From Kwoniella bestiolae CBS 10118 (Eukaryota > Basidiomycota > Tremellomycetes > Tremellales > Cryptococcaceae): a stretch of DNA of 64,000 nt. Under the pieces are notes generated by a model that saw only the letters and a list, made by a program, of their open reading frames with translations, did no database searches and was not told where the DNA came from. This document shows, in pieces, positions 34,601 to 46,919 of the stretch. Both the position numbers and the translations under genes were made by a program. The stretch's first letter is position 1. Each line of letters opens with the position of its first letter. The DNA is taken from contig NC_089248.1 of the NCBI RefSeq assembly GCF_000512585.2, positions 558,001 through 622,000 on the forward strand, written 5' to 3'.

Positions 34601-35283
34601 ATGGTGAAGAAGAAGCCCTGGCAAATGGATGAGTAATGATCGTCAGCTCGGATCGTGATGAGAAGAACAATCACGATCCCACTCACAAGTAATGGCCATC
34701 GTATCAAGTGATATGTCAATCCTTGATTGGAAGTCCGAACGCGTCTTCTATATTCCACTCAGCGATGAATTCTCCCTCTGCAAGCTAGCAAGGTACTCAC
34801 TTGGATACACGTTGATGTATAGGCTACCCATGGAAGTCTTATTAGCATTCCATACTCTTTGACGAGAAGCAAGGGGTAAACATAACGCACAGCAAAATCA
34901 GAAGTAGCCGTCAACTTCTCTACCCTCTCCCCTCCGCCTGTACTTCCACTTTGAAAAGCTCCGTTATCCGGCCCATACTTCCATGTGGTGGGTTGCAACC
35001 TGGAGGAAGAAGAAGAAGTACCGATGCCCGGTGAATCGAGTGGCACAGGCGGCGATCTAGGCGATAAGGGCGATGATTCGCCTTCGATATGTAGCGTATC
35101 GTTTATTGATAATGCAGAGGCGAATGCTTTGAGATGCCTAGAGTGGGTATTGTGATATATTGTCAGTGTCGTGACGAGTCCCTACGGATAGAGTGATAGT
35201 GATACTCACTCTTCGTTCACGAAGTTCTCGTTCAGTAATTCGTCCTTCCTCGAGGTGGGTGTGCTGGCTGTCGAAGTGACCAT
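31665..35283 (-). CDS. Patatin-like triacylglycerol lipase (Tgl3/4/5-SDP1 family)
   Basis: Lipid-droplet triacylglycerol lipase with a patatin catalytic dyad, about 950 residues in many exons. An N-terminal hydrophobic segment (TIIYFEFLTYVITRQVV) precedes the family signature TYEEWISAAKKLDSNLGFD and FFGTKHLIEDHVNEVV. The catalytic part shows the oxyanion loop LCLSGGASFGYYHFGV, the nucleophile elbow ITGTSAGGLIASL (GXSXG) and the catalytic Asp in RFKDGSLREDIP. The C-terminal portion ends in a ~300-residue Ser/Arg/Glu-rich tail (exon 31665-32552) of low complexity. The start MVTSTASTPTSRK is the first in-frame ATG and is joined by a GT-AG intron to HLKAFASALS. Fungal paralogues Tgl3, Tgl4 and Tgl5 cannot be told apart here; some also have lysophospholipid acyltransferase activity. 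Confidence 0.88.
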
Positions 35284-35723
35284 TTTGGACGATGCGTGAA
35301 TGACGTCAAGAAGTGATTTATCAATGTTGATGATGAGCTGTTTGTGTATCGCTTGATGATTGTCTTTTGTGCGCTTCTATGTTGTTCTATCCTTGTTGAA
35401 TCATTGTCTATGCTGTTTCACGCTGTTGCTCCGTGAAGGTGTGAATATGAGTGAACTGAATTGGGATCATGCTGTTGCACTCGTAGTGTTGTAGTTGAGC
35501 AAGTGGTTGAATGAGCATGGAAACGACGTGGGGCACAGATCACATACCCAAGTGGCGGTCATCTCCACCATCAGCCATCCTCCTCATAACCGGTGTTCTC
35601 CTCGGTGAGCAGTGCTCGTCATCAAACATCGCCATCAGCAAACTTCACTGCCTTATTCTAACAAGATACATCTCATAGCATCAATCAGACATCATAACAG
35701 AGTGCATCTGGGGACACGTCGCA
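35284..35723. promoter_or_regulatory. Divergent promoter lipase/VPS37
   Basis: 440 bp between divergent ATGs; no coding signal. Presumed shared promoter. Confidence 0.5.
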
Positions 35724-36608
35724 ATGTCAACTCCACTAGTCCAGCAGTTCCCCTCTCTCGCGCAATACCCTCCCTCTTTCCTCAAAGATCTCCTCTCCTC
35801 CCCCGAACTGACCGAGGCCTTTCTCTTTTCATTACCAGAGGTCAAAGACCTAGCAGCAGAGGTTGAGAAGCTCGGTAAAGAGAACGACGAGATTGCTAGT
35901 ATGTTCAGCTTCCTGGCTATTTCCTTCGTCAAGGAAGATCAAACTGATATATTGATGTATGATGCAGGACGGAACCTCGAACTGAGAGACGAATTGATAG
36001 CGTTGAGGGACGCTACGGCCCAGTCGTACGCTTATGCAGAGGGGTTGAAGAGGAAATGGGTGGATATCGAAAAGGCTCAGGCGAATTTATATCAGGTGAG
36101 TGGGGCACACTCTGCTCAAGCACAACATGCTGCTAACACGGTGATGTTTGAACGATGATAGCGCAACAGACCTTCCTTCCTTCATCTAAGATTACGACAT
36201 TCCCTTACAGCCCAAGACGAAATATCAGAAAAGATAGCATCGGCTTTCATAGAAGGTAGATCTGCCAATACCAGCTTACCCCCTTCGAGAGTGGATTCGC
36301 CCATGCCTGGTGCCAGTGGAGAGGGGACAGCTACGCCCATATCAGGTGGGGATAGGGTGAGTACCGTACTGCTTATACCTCGGACCGGAGATACACCTTA
36401 TTATTCTTTATCTTCTGCTACGATTCAACCTGCAAGGTATAACATGATATGCAGAGCGCTGACTGCTCGTTTTGCCTCATATCAGAACCAGAACAAAGCA
36501 ATAGACGACTTTATAAACGAGTTCAAAGCTGCGCGCAAGACTTATCACAAGCGTGCGATCTGGGCAGAGAGGTGGTCAAGGGGTGAAGTAGCCTGGCGGG
36601 ATGATTGA
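35724..36608 (+). CDS. VPS37: ESCRT-I subunit Vps37 (Mod(r) domain)
   Basis: Subunit of the ESCRT-I complex that sorts ubiquitinated membrane proteins into multivesicular endosomes. Helical Mod(r)-type protein: LAQYPPSFLKDLLSSPELTE, then LAAEVEKLGKENDEIARNL, LRDELIALRDATAQSY and the conserved block PSFLHLRLRHSLTAQDEISE. The C-terminus FINEFKAARKTYHKRAIWAE, followed by RWSRGEVAWRDD, is the expected closing helix. A stretch with good splice sites (36357 GTGAGT to 36485 CAG) is 129 nt, in frame and stop-free, so it may be an intron or be retained; the protein is roughly 190 or 235 residues. The identification rests on pattern, as Vps37 proteins diverge strongly. Confidence 0.75.
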
Positions 36609-36781
36609 GGGGTAGTATGATATATGGGTATCGAAGGGTCATCCGAGTTGTAACATCCTATGGATGTATTGTCATCACACAACCAAATATCATAGATATA
36701 TCGTCCGACGTTATCCTCTCAAGTCTTACTATACAAATACAAAGTCCCCTATCAACTTCATACCAATTCAAACTCTAATAC

Positions 36782-37123
36782 CTATAAGCCCTCAACCATA
36801 CTCCAAACCCTCTCAATCCCCCACCCCTCCCCCAACTTATAAAAAACATGTTCCCTCACCACTCTACCACTCCCATCTCCCAGCTCAATTTCCAACCTCG
36901 CCCCTATCCTCCTATCCTCCACACTAGCCAATACGTCCACTATCCGAAAGATCGATCCGGGTATGATGAGCTTGTGATATTCCTCGGGGGAGAGCAGTCG
37001 ATCGTTGTGGTTGATTTGATCTGCTAGGTATGGGTTGAGGGTGGAGTTGGGGAGGGAGTTTATGGAGGAGATGTAGGAGCGGTAGTGGGATATGAGATCT
37101 TGGTTGGAACTTATGGCGGGCAT
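36782..37123 (-). CDS. Small SnoaL/NTF2-like fold protein
   Basis: Single-exon 113-residue protein, unusual here for lacking introns. Sequence features: N-terminal helix (HYRSYISSINSLPNSTLN), then YLADQINHNDRLLSPEEYHK, hydrophobic beta-like strands (FRIVDVLASVEDRRIGARLE) and VFYKLGEGWGIERVWSMVEG at the end. This helix-then-strands pattern with a conserved HN pair resembles SnoaL-like (NTF2-fold) proteins, many of unknown role. I cannot assign a substrate. It lies downstream of VPS37 in convergent orientation. Confidence 0.6.
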   Translation of the reverse strand: MPAISSNQDLISHYRSYISSINSLPNSTLNPYLADQINHNDRLLSPEEYHKLIIPGSIFRIVDVLASVEDRRIGARLEIELGDGSGRVVREHVFYKLGEGWGIERVWSMVEGL

Positions 37124-37523
37124 GGTGAGGTGCTTTGTATTTGTTCTGGTCGAGTGGTAATTAGAGGGGTGGGGTGATCTTGTAATGGCTGAGATGTGTG
37201 ATCAGATACTAAGTCATGTCAAGAACGCTCTCATATGTGCAACGCTCTTCTCCTTCTCACACCTAGGAGACCAGATAACAGATAAAGAGGATTACGTCAT
37301 TTGATTACTCATCAACGGGGCTACACACTACATCTACATCCCATCAACCAAGCATCCCCGTGCGTAACGACACACGCTACGAGGTGACATGAGATAATAT
37401 GCATGCATGTATATGAATATGGCAAATTTCAACCGACAATCGACCCAGAAAGTCAACCCAACAATGTATGCACAAACACACGCAGAAGATTCTCAGCTTC
37501 AACGTTCCCCACAAGTCCTGACG
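37124..37523. other. Spacer upstream of the SnoaL-like gene
   Basis: Promoter side of the SnoaL-like gene and 3' flank of UGA1. No gene recognised. Confidence 0.5.
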
Positions 37524-39759
37524 TTATAGCTCCTTCAACACCCTCTCAACAGTCCCAACAAGCACCTCCGCATGCCTCTCCCCAAACGTCAACATAGGCC
37601 TCAACCTCACCGTCTGATCACCACATCCACCAATTTGCACACCGTTATTCCTCATCTTACCTACGAACGTATCCCTCAAAGCGGGAGAAGCCATATCCCA
37701 TGCGAGATATGTTCCGTCGCCCTCTCCTCGGAAGTTCATAATTTTCCCTTGGGCCGCACCGGACGAGAAGAGGGATTTGAAGGATGATGCCAGGTTCAGA
37801 CCTGTGGATGCGGTGTGGGAGACGAGGTCGTGTGATTTGATGAGTTTGAGCATTTCTCGAGCTTGAAGTGCTCTGATTGGATCTCCCTATAAACCAGTTC
37901 CAGTATATCAGCCTTTGTTCCGCTCTGTTGATCATTCTAATTGTATGATTATGTAGGCACATCCATGTACAGGGGAGAGAGCGATAAAACGACTCACCAT
38001 CCAAGTGTTATAGTTCCTGTACGGAGCATTAGGTCTCGTCTCCTTCTTATGAAACACTCCAGCAGCTTGCATCTTCTTAGAGAAAGTCACGAAATCAGGT
38101 TCCTCCCCTTCCTTCAAACCCCACTTCTCGTGAGCCCAGAACGTCCCAGTGGCTCCCACACCAGTCTGCACCTCGTCGACGATGAAGAATGCACCGTGTT
38201 TTTTAGCGATGAGACGGAGTTGTCGGAAGTAGTTGTTGGAGGCATGTCGATCCCCTCCTTCGGAGAGGATAGGCTCGATGATTACCGCTGCGACTGGTCG
38301 GGTTGATTTGCTATGACCAACAAAAAGCACATGAGCACATCAAAGAGAGAGTAAGGAAAAGTAGGAGGATAGACGAGACATACCTCTCAATCAAGATCTT
38401 CTCGTATTCCTCCAAACACCTCTTCTCCTCAGCTTCGTTCTCCTTTACATGCTCTTCTAATGGGTAATTCAATTCCGGGAAGGGGGCAGCAGGCCAGTCG
38501 AAAGCAGGAATATCGACCTATGTATGGGCAGCAGATCAGTATACAACTCTCAAACAAAGTGTATTTAGGTAAATGCTGTCACGAGGATCATCACCCACCT
38601 TATGTATAGCCTTACTTCTAGTCGCACTCAAACTTCCAAACAATCTACCGTGGAAACCCGATCTGAACGACAGTACGGATAGTTGAGGTGCACCAGGCGT
38701 ATGATTGTCCATACACGAGTCTGTGCGTTGATGTGTACCGGATCAGCGTCGGGGGTTGCAGGAGCTTATCAATCAGAGGGTGTCAACACTTACCCATCTC
38801 CTCTTTTGTGAACGGTACATCCGGACCACCTCTCTCCCTCTGTCTGTAAGCCATGAAAGAGCATTTGAAAGCGGTTTCTGCGTGATACACAGGACTGATC
38901 AGCAGTTGATCACCTTGATGAAGGTACAATGTGGGAGAGACAGCGGATTACACGTGCAAGGTAGGGTACTCACCATTCGCACTAGATCCACAAAGGGTGG
39001 TAATCAACTGATCCAGTCCCTTGGGCTGGACAGTCAGTAGACCAGTCTTGAGCCATTCTGCCCATTGAACAGGTGGGAAAGAACCCAATGCAGGTCTATT
39101 CATAGCTGCCTTGGCGAACTCATCCTATGTTCACACAAGGGTATCAGCTCATCAAATTCTGAGTGACGCGTAGGACAATAAGGTTGACAGTCAAAGGAGG
39201 GCGTGTGAAGCTTAACTATATGGAGTAATATGGGAAAGAAGGTTCTGATAATGAAAGGAGGGGTGTGTTACCATACTCCGTACTCACAGTCTTGGCTAGT
39301 TCCAACAATGCGGGAACATTGTATCCCAAAGCGATGGATGAGATTTGAGCGAATACGTCGAGTAGGACATTCCCATCTGCGTCGACTAGGTAGTTTCCTA
39401 TACAGATACAACGCGATCAGGACCATTCAAGCGAAAAGACGATGCAAGGGACTACAAACGTACCGCTCGATTGTTCGTAGTTTGGTACAATCACATGAGT
39501 CCTTGGATCTTGAAAGGTATCAATCTCTTTGCTCTATTATCCGGTGCACACTATCAGCTAATGTCTCGGTATATGCGCATACTAAAGAGTAGGTGGGGAT
39601 ACTCACAGCGGCGACACCTTTTGGTCCAGGTACCTTTTCAGTCTTGACTGATGGACCACTGGGCTCATCAGGTATGAGGTCCAATGAGGAGAACTGTCTA
39701 GCTTTTGTACGAAGGGGACGAAGGGACTTGGGGGTGGAACGAAAAGCTCGTGAGAACAT
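37524..39759 (-). CDS. UGA1: 4-aminobutyrate (GABA) aminotransferase, mitochondrial-type
   Basis: Class III PLP aminotransferase converting GABA and 2-oxoglutarate to succinate semialdehyde and glutamate. The N-terminus MFSRAFRSTPKSLRPLRTKA is Arg/Ser-rich without acids, a likely mitochondrial presequence. Motifs in order: YEQSSGNYLVDADGNVLLD, ISSIALGYN, GSSANETAFK (phosphate-binding), SFHGRLFGSLSATRSK (FHGR), VAAVIIEPILSEGGD, FFIVDEVQTGVGATG (catalytic Asp) and FVTFSKKMQAAGVFHKK with the PLP lysine. C-terminus RLRPMLTFGERHAEVLV contains the family's late Arg and FG. About 500 residues, normal size, several introns. It diverges from an amidase gene over a 1.25 kb region with GATA-type sites. 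Other omega-aminotransferases are possible but fit less well. Confidence 0.92.
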
Positions 39760-41005
39760 GTTGAAGAGTGTCGGTTGGAGGGATGAGAAGAAGAAGGTTC
39801 AATCTAAGTTCTACTCTATTGTCTATATATACAGGACGAAGGGAGTATGTATACCAAGAAGAAGATGGACAAGACCGAAGCGATCTCAAGAATTGGGGTT
39901 CAATCAAAGTCGTGTTTCGTTTATACACAGGTGGATATACTACGCAGTCCACTCGTAGTCGTGATGCGATGTGTAGTGATTGATGTTGTTGTGTTGATTA
40001 GACCAGAATAGCAATAAAAGATAACAGATGATTGATCGGCGATGAGATGAAGATGAATTACGAGTAGATAGAGTGTTCTCTCCTGTTCGGGTAGGAATGT
40101 AGGGGGTAGGCGAGATTGGGTTATAGGTTGTGGATTTACCCGAGTTTTGGATATTTCGGCTGTTCCGTACGAGTGCTCTTCTGTTTCCTGAAATGGATTT
40201 ATACATAGGAGGGCTAAGCTCTGTGCATATAGAATACTCTGTGCACTGTATCTTTGATGTATGGCGCAAAGGCGCTAAAAGGGAGGTGTGATGCCATCAA
40301 AACACGCCTTCTTCATCTTCTTAATTGCTCATCCCTCATCACTACCGCGCAATGATCGCCTTCATTCTCCATTAAGCCTCGAGGCTTGTTTGTCTAGATT
40401 AGACTAGACATGTGTGAATAGCGTTCTGGCGGAAAGGCAAAGAAAGGAGAGCGTCATTCCGGAAGTATCCCATCCTTATCGGACTTGTCTTGACAATTAC
40501 TTAACGGTGCGTGGGGAATTATTGTTGACGGCGATTTTGCCGAGATTCTTAGGTGGGCATATTGCTCGGTCATGCAAAGAAGCGAGATTCAGGATACAAT
40601 AGTCCTTTGCATCCATGACCCCGTTCGGGATTCACACGCTTCTTGAACAGTTAGTTGCATGAGATAAGGATTTGTTACTAGACTTGCTGTAAGGTAGCTT
40701 ATCGTCCAAGTGCGTGGCTTGTGGTTTGGGTATTTACGCCAGTCGGCCTTGACCGACAAGAGTCAAAGACTGACTGTTCGCAGCGTCAATCTCGGATCGA
40801 AGAGATAATCGCAACATGAGTATACATGTTACATATATAACATACACACATAGTCATAGGATCTCATATTCAACCGGTCCCCATCTCCAGCGCTTCGGGA
40901 ATAACACAAACCAAGCAAATTCCCTTCCTTTGCCTTTTCTTGATCCAGTCCTCGACTTCGATTCCGTTCCTTCCCCACTTTGATACATCACCCCCCCCCC
41001 CCATC
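39760..41005. promoter_or_regulatory. Shared divergent region of UGA1 and amidase with GATA sites
   Basis: 1.25 kb without coding signal between two divergent nitrogen-catabolic genes. AGATAA (HGATAR-type, the core bound by AreA/Gat1-like nitrogen regulators) occurs at 40019-40024, 40662-40667 (as AGATAAG) and 40803-40808. A run of 12 C lies just before the amidase ATG (40991-41002). Regulation by nitrogen GATA factors is inferred from motif and gene function only. Confidence 0.5.
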
Positions 41006-43203
41006 ATGACCCTCATCCCTTCTACACCCTGGCAAGATATCGCCGCTGCCAAACGACAAGCCCGAGACGCCCTGATACCTGAAGAATGGCGTATCAAACC
41101 TACCTCCGCCGATAATGTTATCGATGTCCCGAGGACGTGCGGTGTACTATCTCCGAAGGAAATAGAGATTACTGAGCTCGATGCTCCTACTTTGGTGGAG
41201 AAGATGGTAGAAGGTAAATTGAAGAGTTATGATGTTACTTTGGCTTTTTGTAAGAGGGCTGCTGTAGCTCAGCAATTGGTGAGTCATCTTTATCCGCTTA
41301 TACAGGCATACAGTAGCTAAGTGAAATGTCAATTCTTGGGCAGACAAACTGCCTTACCGAGATCTTCTTCACTGCTGCTCTCGAAAATGCCAAAAAGATC
41401 GACGAAGAATATGCTCGTACGGGTACTTCACTGGGACCATTACATGGTTTGCCAGTCTCCTTGAAAGACAATTTCTACGTCGAAGGTGTAGATACCACGG
41501 TTGGGTTCGTAGCTTGGGCGAACGATCCTGCTCCGAAGGAGAAAGAGAGCGAGATGACCAAGATCATGAGGGAATGTGGAGCTGTATTATTTTGTAAGAC
41601 GTGAGTGGGATCTACTATTACAATACCAAACAATGGATATCCTGACAGTGTTATTGGAATACAGCAACGTGCCTACAGCTATGATGATAGCGGAAACGTA
41701 CAACAATGTTTGGGATTATACTACCAACCCATACAATAGGAAGTGCTCTTCTGGTGGTTCATCGGGCGGTGAAAGTGCTTTGTTAGCATTGAAAGGTTCG
41801 TTGACCCCTCGTCTTTTCCTCTTCTATCTGATACTGGGGTCAAGATGAACTTACTCTATACACTATAGGCTCTCCCCTCGGTGTTGGAACAGACATTGGT
41901 GGATCCATCCGTAAGTCTACCATCACGATAACGCATGATAATGACTGATCCTTTTTTCGCTGATTCTCAGGTATCCCCGCATCGTTCTGCGGCCTATATT
42001 CCCTCAAGCCATCTTTCGGCAGATTCGCGACCTACGGTGCGCGATCCGGTCTCCCAGGCCAAGAGGCCATCAGATCCATCAATGGTCCCATGTCTACGTC
42101 CCTTGACGCGATTGAACTATGGGCAAAGAGCGTGGTGGGGAAGGAGCCCTGGTATAGGGATCCCAACATGCTGCCTATTCCATGGAGAGAGGTTAATGTA
42201 CCCGAGAAGCTATGTTTCGGTAAGTCACCTACGTCTCCCCTTACCCCCTGTGATATGACTATGGTGAAGCTGATGTGCGGTTGTATTAGGTCTCATTCTG
42301 GATAACGGTATGGTGAAACCCACTCCTCCAGTCACCCGAGCATTGTTACAGGCGAAAAAGGCGTTGGAAGCGGCAGGACACAAGGTCGTCGAATGGTCAC
42401 CGTGAGTCCTCTCTCCTCTCTTGTCGGTCCCAGCGGTACGGAACCTATCTGATGACCAATGCCGACGTAGGTACAAACCCGAAGAAGCCAACAAGATAGT
42501 CAACCAGTTCTTCCAGGGCGATGGCGGAGTGAAGATAGCCCAATATATCAGCTTATCGGGCGAAACCTATCCAGAGGGACTATCAGCCTACAAAGCGAGA
42601 CATGAGGCATTGAAATCTACTCCGCCGTTGGTAGGTGAATTATGGGATACACAAACGGCCCGAACGGCCTATTGTAAGAAGGTGTTGGATCATTGGTTGA
42701 GCAGTAGGGAGGTCACGGGGACCGGTAGACCTTTCGATGCTGTTATCAGTCCTGTTACACCTCATTCAGCATGTCCGAAGTGAGTGTCCCTCTCATGCCT
42801 TCCCTCCCTCGGACTTTACGAACGTCTGCAGACTACTTTGCTGAGGCTGCTGGTCCGGTCAGAATGGCATTCAACGATCACGTAGCATATACATCCATGT
42901 GGAACATCACCGATTACTCAGCGACCACCTTCCCCGTCGATTTTGTGGACCCTTCGGTAGATGCTAAGATAACGCACGAGGCCAGAAACGAGGTGGAGAA
43001 GAAGATCTGGGATAGATGTGAGTTTTTGCCGTCCAAGTCCTTCCCGTGATTGAGTGCGCAGCTCAACAATGTGATTTCTCCTAGACGACGCTCAAGAAGT
43101 GGATGGTGCGCCGGTGTCCCTACAGCTGGTGTGCCAGAGGCTAGAAGAAGAGAAAGCTTTGAAGTTGACCCGGCTGGTGGCGAAGGCTCTGAAATCTGCT
43201 TGA
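41006..43203 (+). CDS. Amidase-signature family amidase (acetamidase-like)
   Basis: Serine amidase that hydrolyses a carboxamide to acid and ammonia; acetamidase/general amidase type, substrate not deducible. The Lys-cisSer-Ser triad is visible: LHGLPVSLKDNF (Lys), SSGGSSGGESALLALKGSPL (cis-Ser) and GVGTDIGGSIRIPASFCG (nucleophilic Ser), followed by GLYSLKPSFGRF. The C-terminal half has FDAVISPVTPHSA and YTSMWNITDYSATTFPVDFV, typical of fungal AmdS-like enzymes. About 560 residues with several short introns. Start taken at MTLIPSTPWQDIAAAK; an in-frame upstream ATG at 40940 would add a Pro tract encoded by the C run and is less likely. Neighbours UGA1 and an allantoate-type permease suggest use as a nitrogen source. 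Confidence 0.9.
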
Positions 43204-44373
43204 TGTGCTTAAATGGATGATAGATAGATAGACTTTTGGGTAGATGCATCATATGCAGAGATAACGTGCAGCTCATTCCCCTTACACCATCGGATGTACT
43301 CTGCCTACCCCGTTTGTGATGCGATATCCTACATACTCTCTGTATCACTCCTCTGATTTTCCACACACACATAATCGGCTGTACTCTGCCTATCTCATAT
43401 CGAACGAGATGGCTCACAAACTCTCCGTCCGGGAGCAGCTCAACGAGACCAGCCATACTCTCGTCGAGTAGATGCCTTCTTGATATACAATTGGACCATT
43501 TGACTGATTCCACTGTAATGTACTATGAAGCATCTCAAAGTTCACAACCACAATAGTGCTGGCTACATCGAGCCACCCGAGTCTCCAGCCGCCACAAAAT
43601 CGCAGCTCCGCCATCTTCCACACTGTTCCGACGTTCCACTTCAAGTATCTCATCGACCATTTAGCCAATCAACGACCTCAGAAGGAAAGCACCTCTTATC
43701 TCTCAACTTGAGCGTGAGAAGAATTCGGGTACGGGTCCGAATACTCGTATGTCTCGCATTTCGCCAAAATTGGATGGAAAGGTCAATACCATCGGTCAAT
43801 TCGGCTAAACCTCTCAGAACAACATCGGGCTCTACGCATATGTAGACCCCGCAACCAAACAAGCAAGCAGAAGGGCTATGATAAGGAGGAATGCAAAAGA
43901 GGTGGGCAACGCCTCATGAACCCCGTCCCAGCTAAACTTTATTTTTAGCTTCCGTAACGTACGGTATGTGTGTGCCTGAGAAAACGGAATTTGCGGAAAG
44001 GGATGTATGTACAAGATAAGGGATGGGATTTTGGTGGGGAAGTCCGTGCGTGAGTCGAACGATATGATGCTTTGTCCGAAAATCTTTGGCTAGGTGTTGA
44101 TAAGACATCGCAGTATGTATGACCCACTTCTAACGTGAATAACAGTAGACAGCAGCACGAGCAAGATTTCTCGCCTAAATCAAAAGTGACCTTGGCATGA
44201 ACTCCGATTGAAAGAGCCGAATTTTGCTTGTATGGAGTGAGTGAGTGAGATAAGGAGTTAGCCGTGAATGCGTCATAAGGATGTGTGATTACATATAGCT
44301 GATTTTGGAAGATAGATGATCAACGGTCCCCTCATTCTCGTTCTTTGTCAACATTTTGGAAGCAACGAACACA
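43204..44373. promoter_or_regulatory. Spacer upstream of the MFS permease
   Basis: About 1.2 kb with no protein-like frame; amidase 3' end and permease promoter. Short frames on both strands near 43400-43860 lack protein character. Confidence 0.5.
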
Positions 44374-46919
44374 ATGGGCAAGCTACAAGTCAAACTTGAG
44401 ACTTTCTTTTGGGGTAAACCACCCTCCGACCCGAAGGAAAGGAGATTATTGTTGAAGCTGGATCTGGTCATTCTGTCTTACGTCTGTTTATCCTGTGAGT
44501 GTAACACTACCATCCGATCCATTGTGGTCTGGTATGAATGCTGATCGTCCTGTTCTACCGCCGTTAGATTTCTCCAACTGTGAGCATGTGTTTCATCCGA
44601 ACGAAATAGGGCGGCAACTAATATGAGACTTATGCTACATCGAAAGATTTGGACAGAGCAAATCTCGCTAATGCTGTGGGTACCTCCATCTCACATAACA
44701 TACCACTAGCTGACTGATCTCATAGTACACAACGGGTATGAAAGAGGATGTGGGGTGTGAGTTCACTTTTAAGCCCATCCATCTCATCTGCATCGATGCA
44801 TTTATTGACACGATACGTTATGTTACGTTTAGTCAAAGGAAACGACTACACCTACGCCAACTCATTGTTCACCGCTGGATACGTTATCGGTCAATGGCCC
44901 TCGGCTCTAATCCTCTCTTCAGGTCGTATCTCCCCGAGGTTCTGGTTCCCCTTCTGTATGGTAGCTTGGGGTTTGTGTACACTTGGTACTGCTTGTGAGT
45001 ACTGACATTCTCATATGACTGATCTGTCTTAATACATAAGCTGATCTTCGGTCTGCGGCATGATCGTCAGGGGCCAAGACACCTCATCAAGTTTGGGGTA
45101 TACGATTCACCCAAGCTTTGTTCGAGGCTTCTACTTTTAGTGGTACTCATGTAAGTTTACGTTTTCATACCCACTGTGACTCGATGTATTGATTGATGGT
45201 ATGTTACGATCTGCAGTATATCCTCGGATCGTGGTACAAAGATCGTGAATTGGGCAAACGAAGTGCAGTGGTAAATTCGCTCTCCGTTCTTTTCTCTTCA
45301 AGAACAAGACTGAATCATGACATGCTGATAATTGGTTATACTCGCAGTTCGCTACCGCCGCTCAGATGGGAACCTTGTTCTCCGGTATAATGCAAGGCGG
45401 TATCATCTCCAACCTGGACGGCAAGAATGGAATGGCAGGATGGCAGTACCTCTTCATCGTCGATTTCGCAATTACCATTCCGATTGCTATCTATGGGTTC
45501 TTGATGTTCCCCGGTACACCTCACACTACCAAGGCATGTGAGTGCAACACCCCCGTATGATCCAATCGACCTGTCCCTATATCCAGAACCCCTCCCCCTG
45601 GAGCGTGGTCATATTAGTCTGTGAGATGTGTATGAGACCATGTCACATTACCTGAGCTGACATCGGTTGTATGTGAATGCTTAGTCTGGCTCACCGAGGA
45701 AGAGAGAGAGATGTGTTTACGCAGACTACCCCACGTCGAGCACGTTAAAATGACACCCAGCACATTGGGCAGGTCAATCAAAAAGTTACTGGGCAGTTGG
45801 AGATGGTACCTTTTCACTTCGCTGTTCATGCTTTCCGCAACAAGTTTCGAGAAAGTCGGTGTCTATACGGAGTTTAATTTGTGGTTGAAAAGTGCAGGAT
45901 ATACCAAGCAGCAGAGTAAGTCTATCTATCTCCTATCTCTAATCCTATATCATCTGCACCTCAATGTCACCAATGCACATATGCTAACTCCCACGTCTAC
46001 ACGCAGTATCATACTACCCCTCGATATTTACCGCCATGGCCATCGTATCTACCTATGTCCTTACCCTCATTTCCGATGAGACTCGAAACCGATTCATCAT
46101 CAATCCGATCATGTTCATCGCGGTATTCATCAGCAGTGTCATGCTCCTAAATTGGGATCATCTGAACAAGGGGGCACATTTCTTTGCGTACATTATTGGT
46201 GGTTTGGGATACGCTGGACAGGCTTCGAATGTGGGTGTCATGTTTCTTATGATTGTTTATACTCAATTTCTCCTGGAGAAGAAGAAGGCTAATGTCGGTT
46301 CGGATCGTACCATGTAGTTCGCATGGGCAAATGAACTTTGCAGGGACGATGATGTCCTTCGATCGATAACCCTGTTCTCTATGAACTGTGAGTTGCATTT
46401 CTCTTCCCCTGGCTATAGACCCCCAAACCAGGACTTTCAACTGATCAATCATTCGTCTTGCAACTCGATGTAGTATTCTCAAATATCTGTAAGTCACTCA
46501 ACACCTATCTACACAAAAACCTATATTTATACTGACTGCATGCATGCTCCTGAACAGGGAATCTATGGTATCAAATCGTCGCCTGGCCAGTCGTAGAAGC
46601 ACCAAGATTTAGGAACGGTCAAATTGCAACTCTAGTCACAGGTGCAGCATCGGCAAGTCTAATCCCCGCCCTCCCTTACTTTACATTGCTATACGACCCG
46701 ATCCCATACTGATCTTATCATTGCTACGTGCAGGTATTCGTAGCTGTAGCGATCCTATACTGTTCTAAGCGATACCCTCCAGACTTGCCACAAGCTGAGA
46801 TCGTCGAGTTTGATGGGAGGTTAACGGACGTTACTGGTACGCCGCATGGAGAAGGGGATGTGGAGAGTAAGGATCCGGAGAATCTACATGGAGCTATATC
46901 GACAGTCAAGCACGTCTAG
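44374..46919 (+). CDS. MFS anion:cation symporter, pantothenate/allantoate permease type
   Basis: Twelve-helix plasma-membrane transporter of the Dal5/Fen2/Liz1 family, about 510 residues, heavily split. It starts MGKLQVKLETFFWGKPPSDP, a cytoplasmic leader seen in Fen2-like carriers. It then shows KLDLVILSYVCLSYFSN and the family signature NYLDRANLANAYTTGMKED, formed across a 12-nt exon (44568-44579). Later segments: YANSLFTAGYVIGQWPSALI, RFTQALFEASTFSGTHYILG, GIMQGGIISNLDG, GWQYLFIVDFAITIPIAIYG, YYPSIFTAMAIVSTYVLTLI and IWNLWYQIVAWPVVEAPRF. Substrate (pantothenate, allantoate or another carboxylate) cannot be fixed; proximity to amidase and GABA transaminase makes a nitrogen compound plausible. 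Confidence 0.87.
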
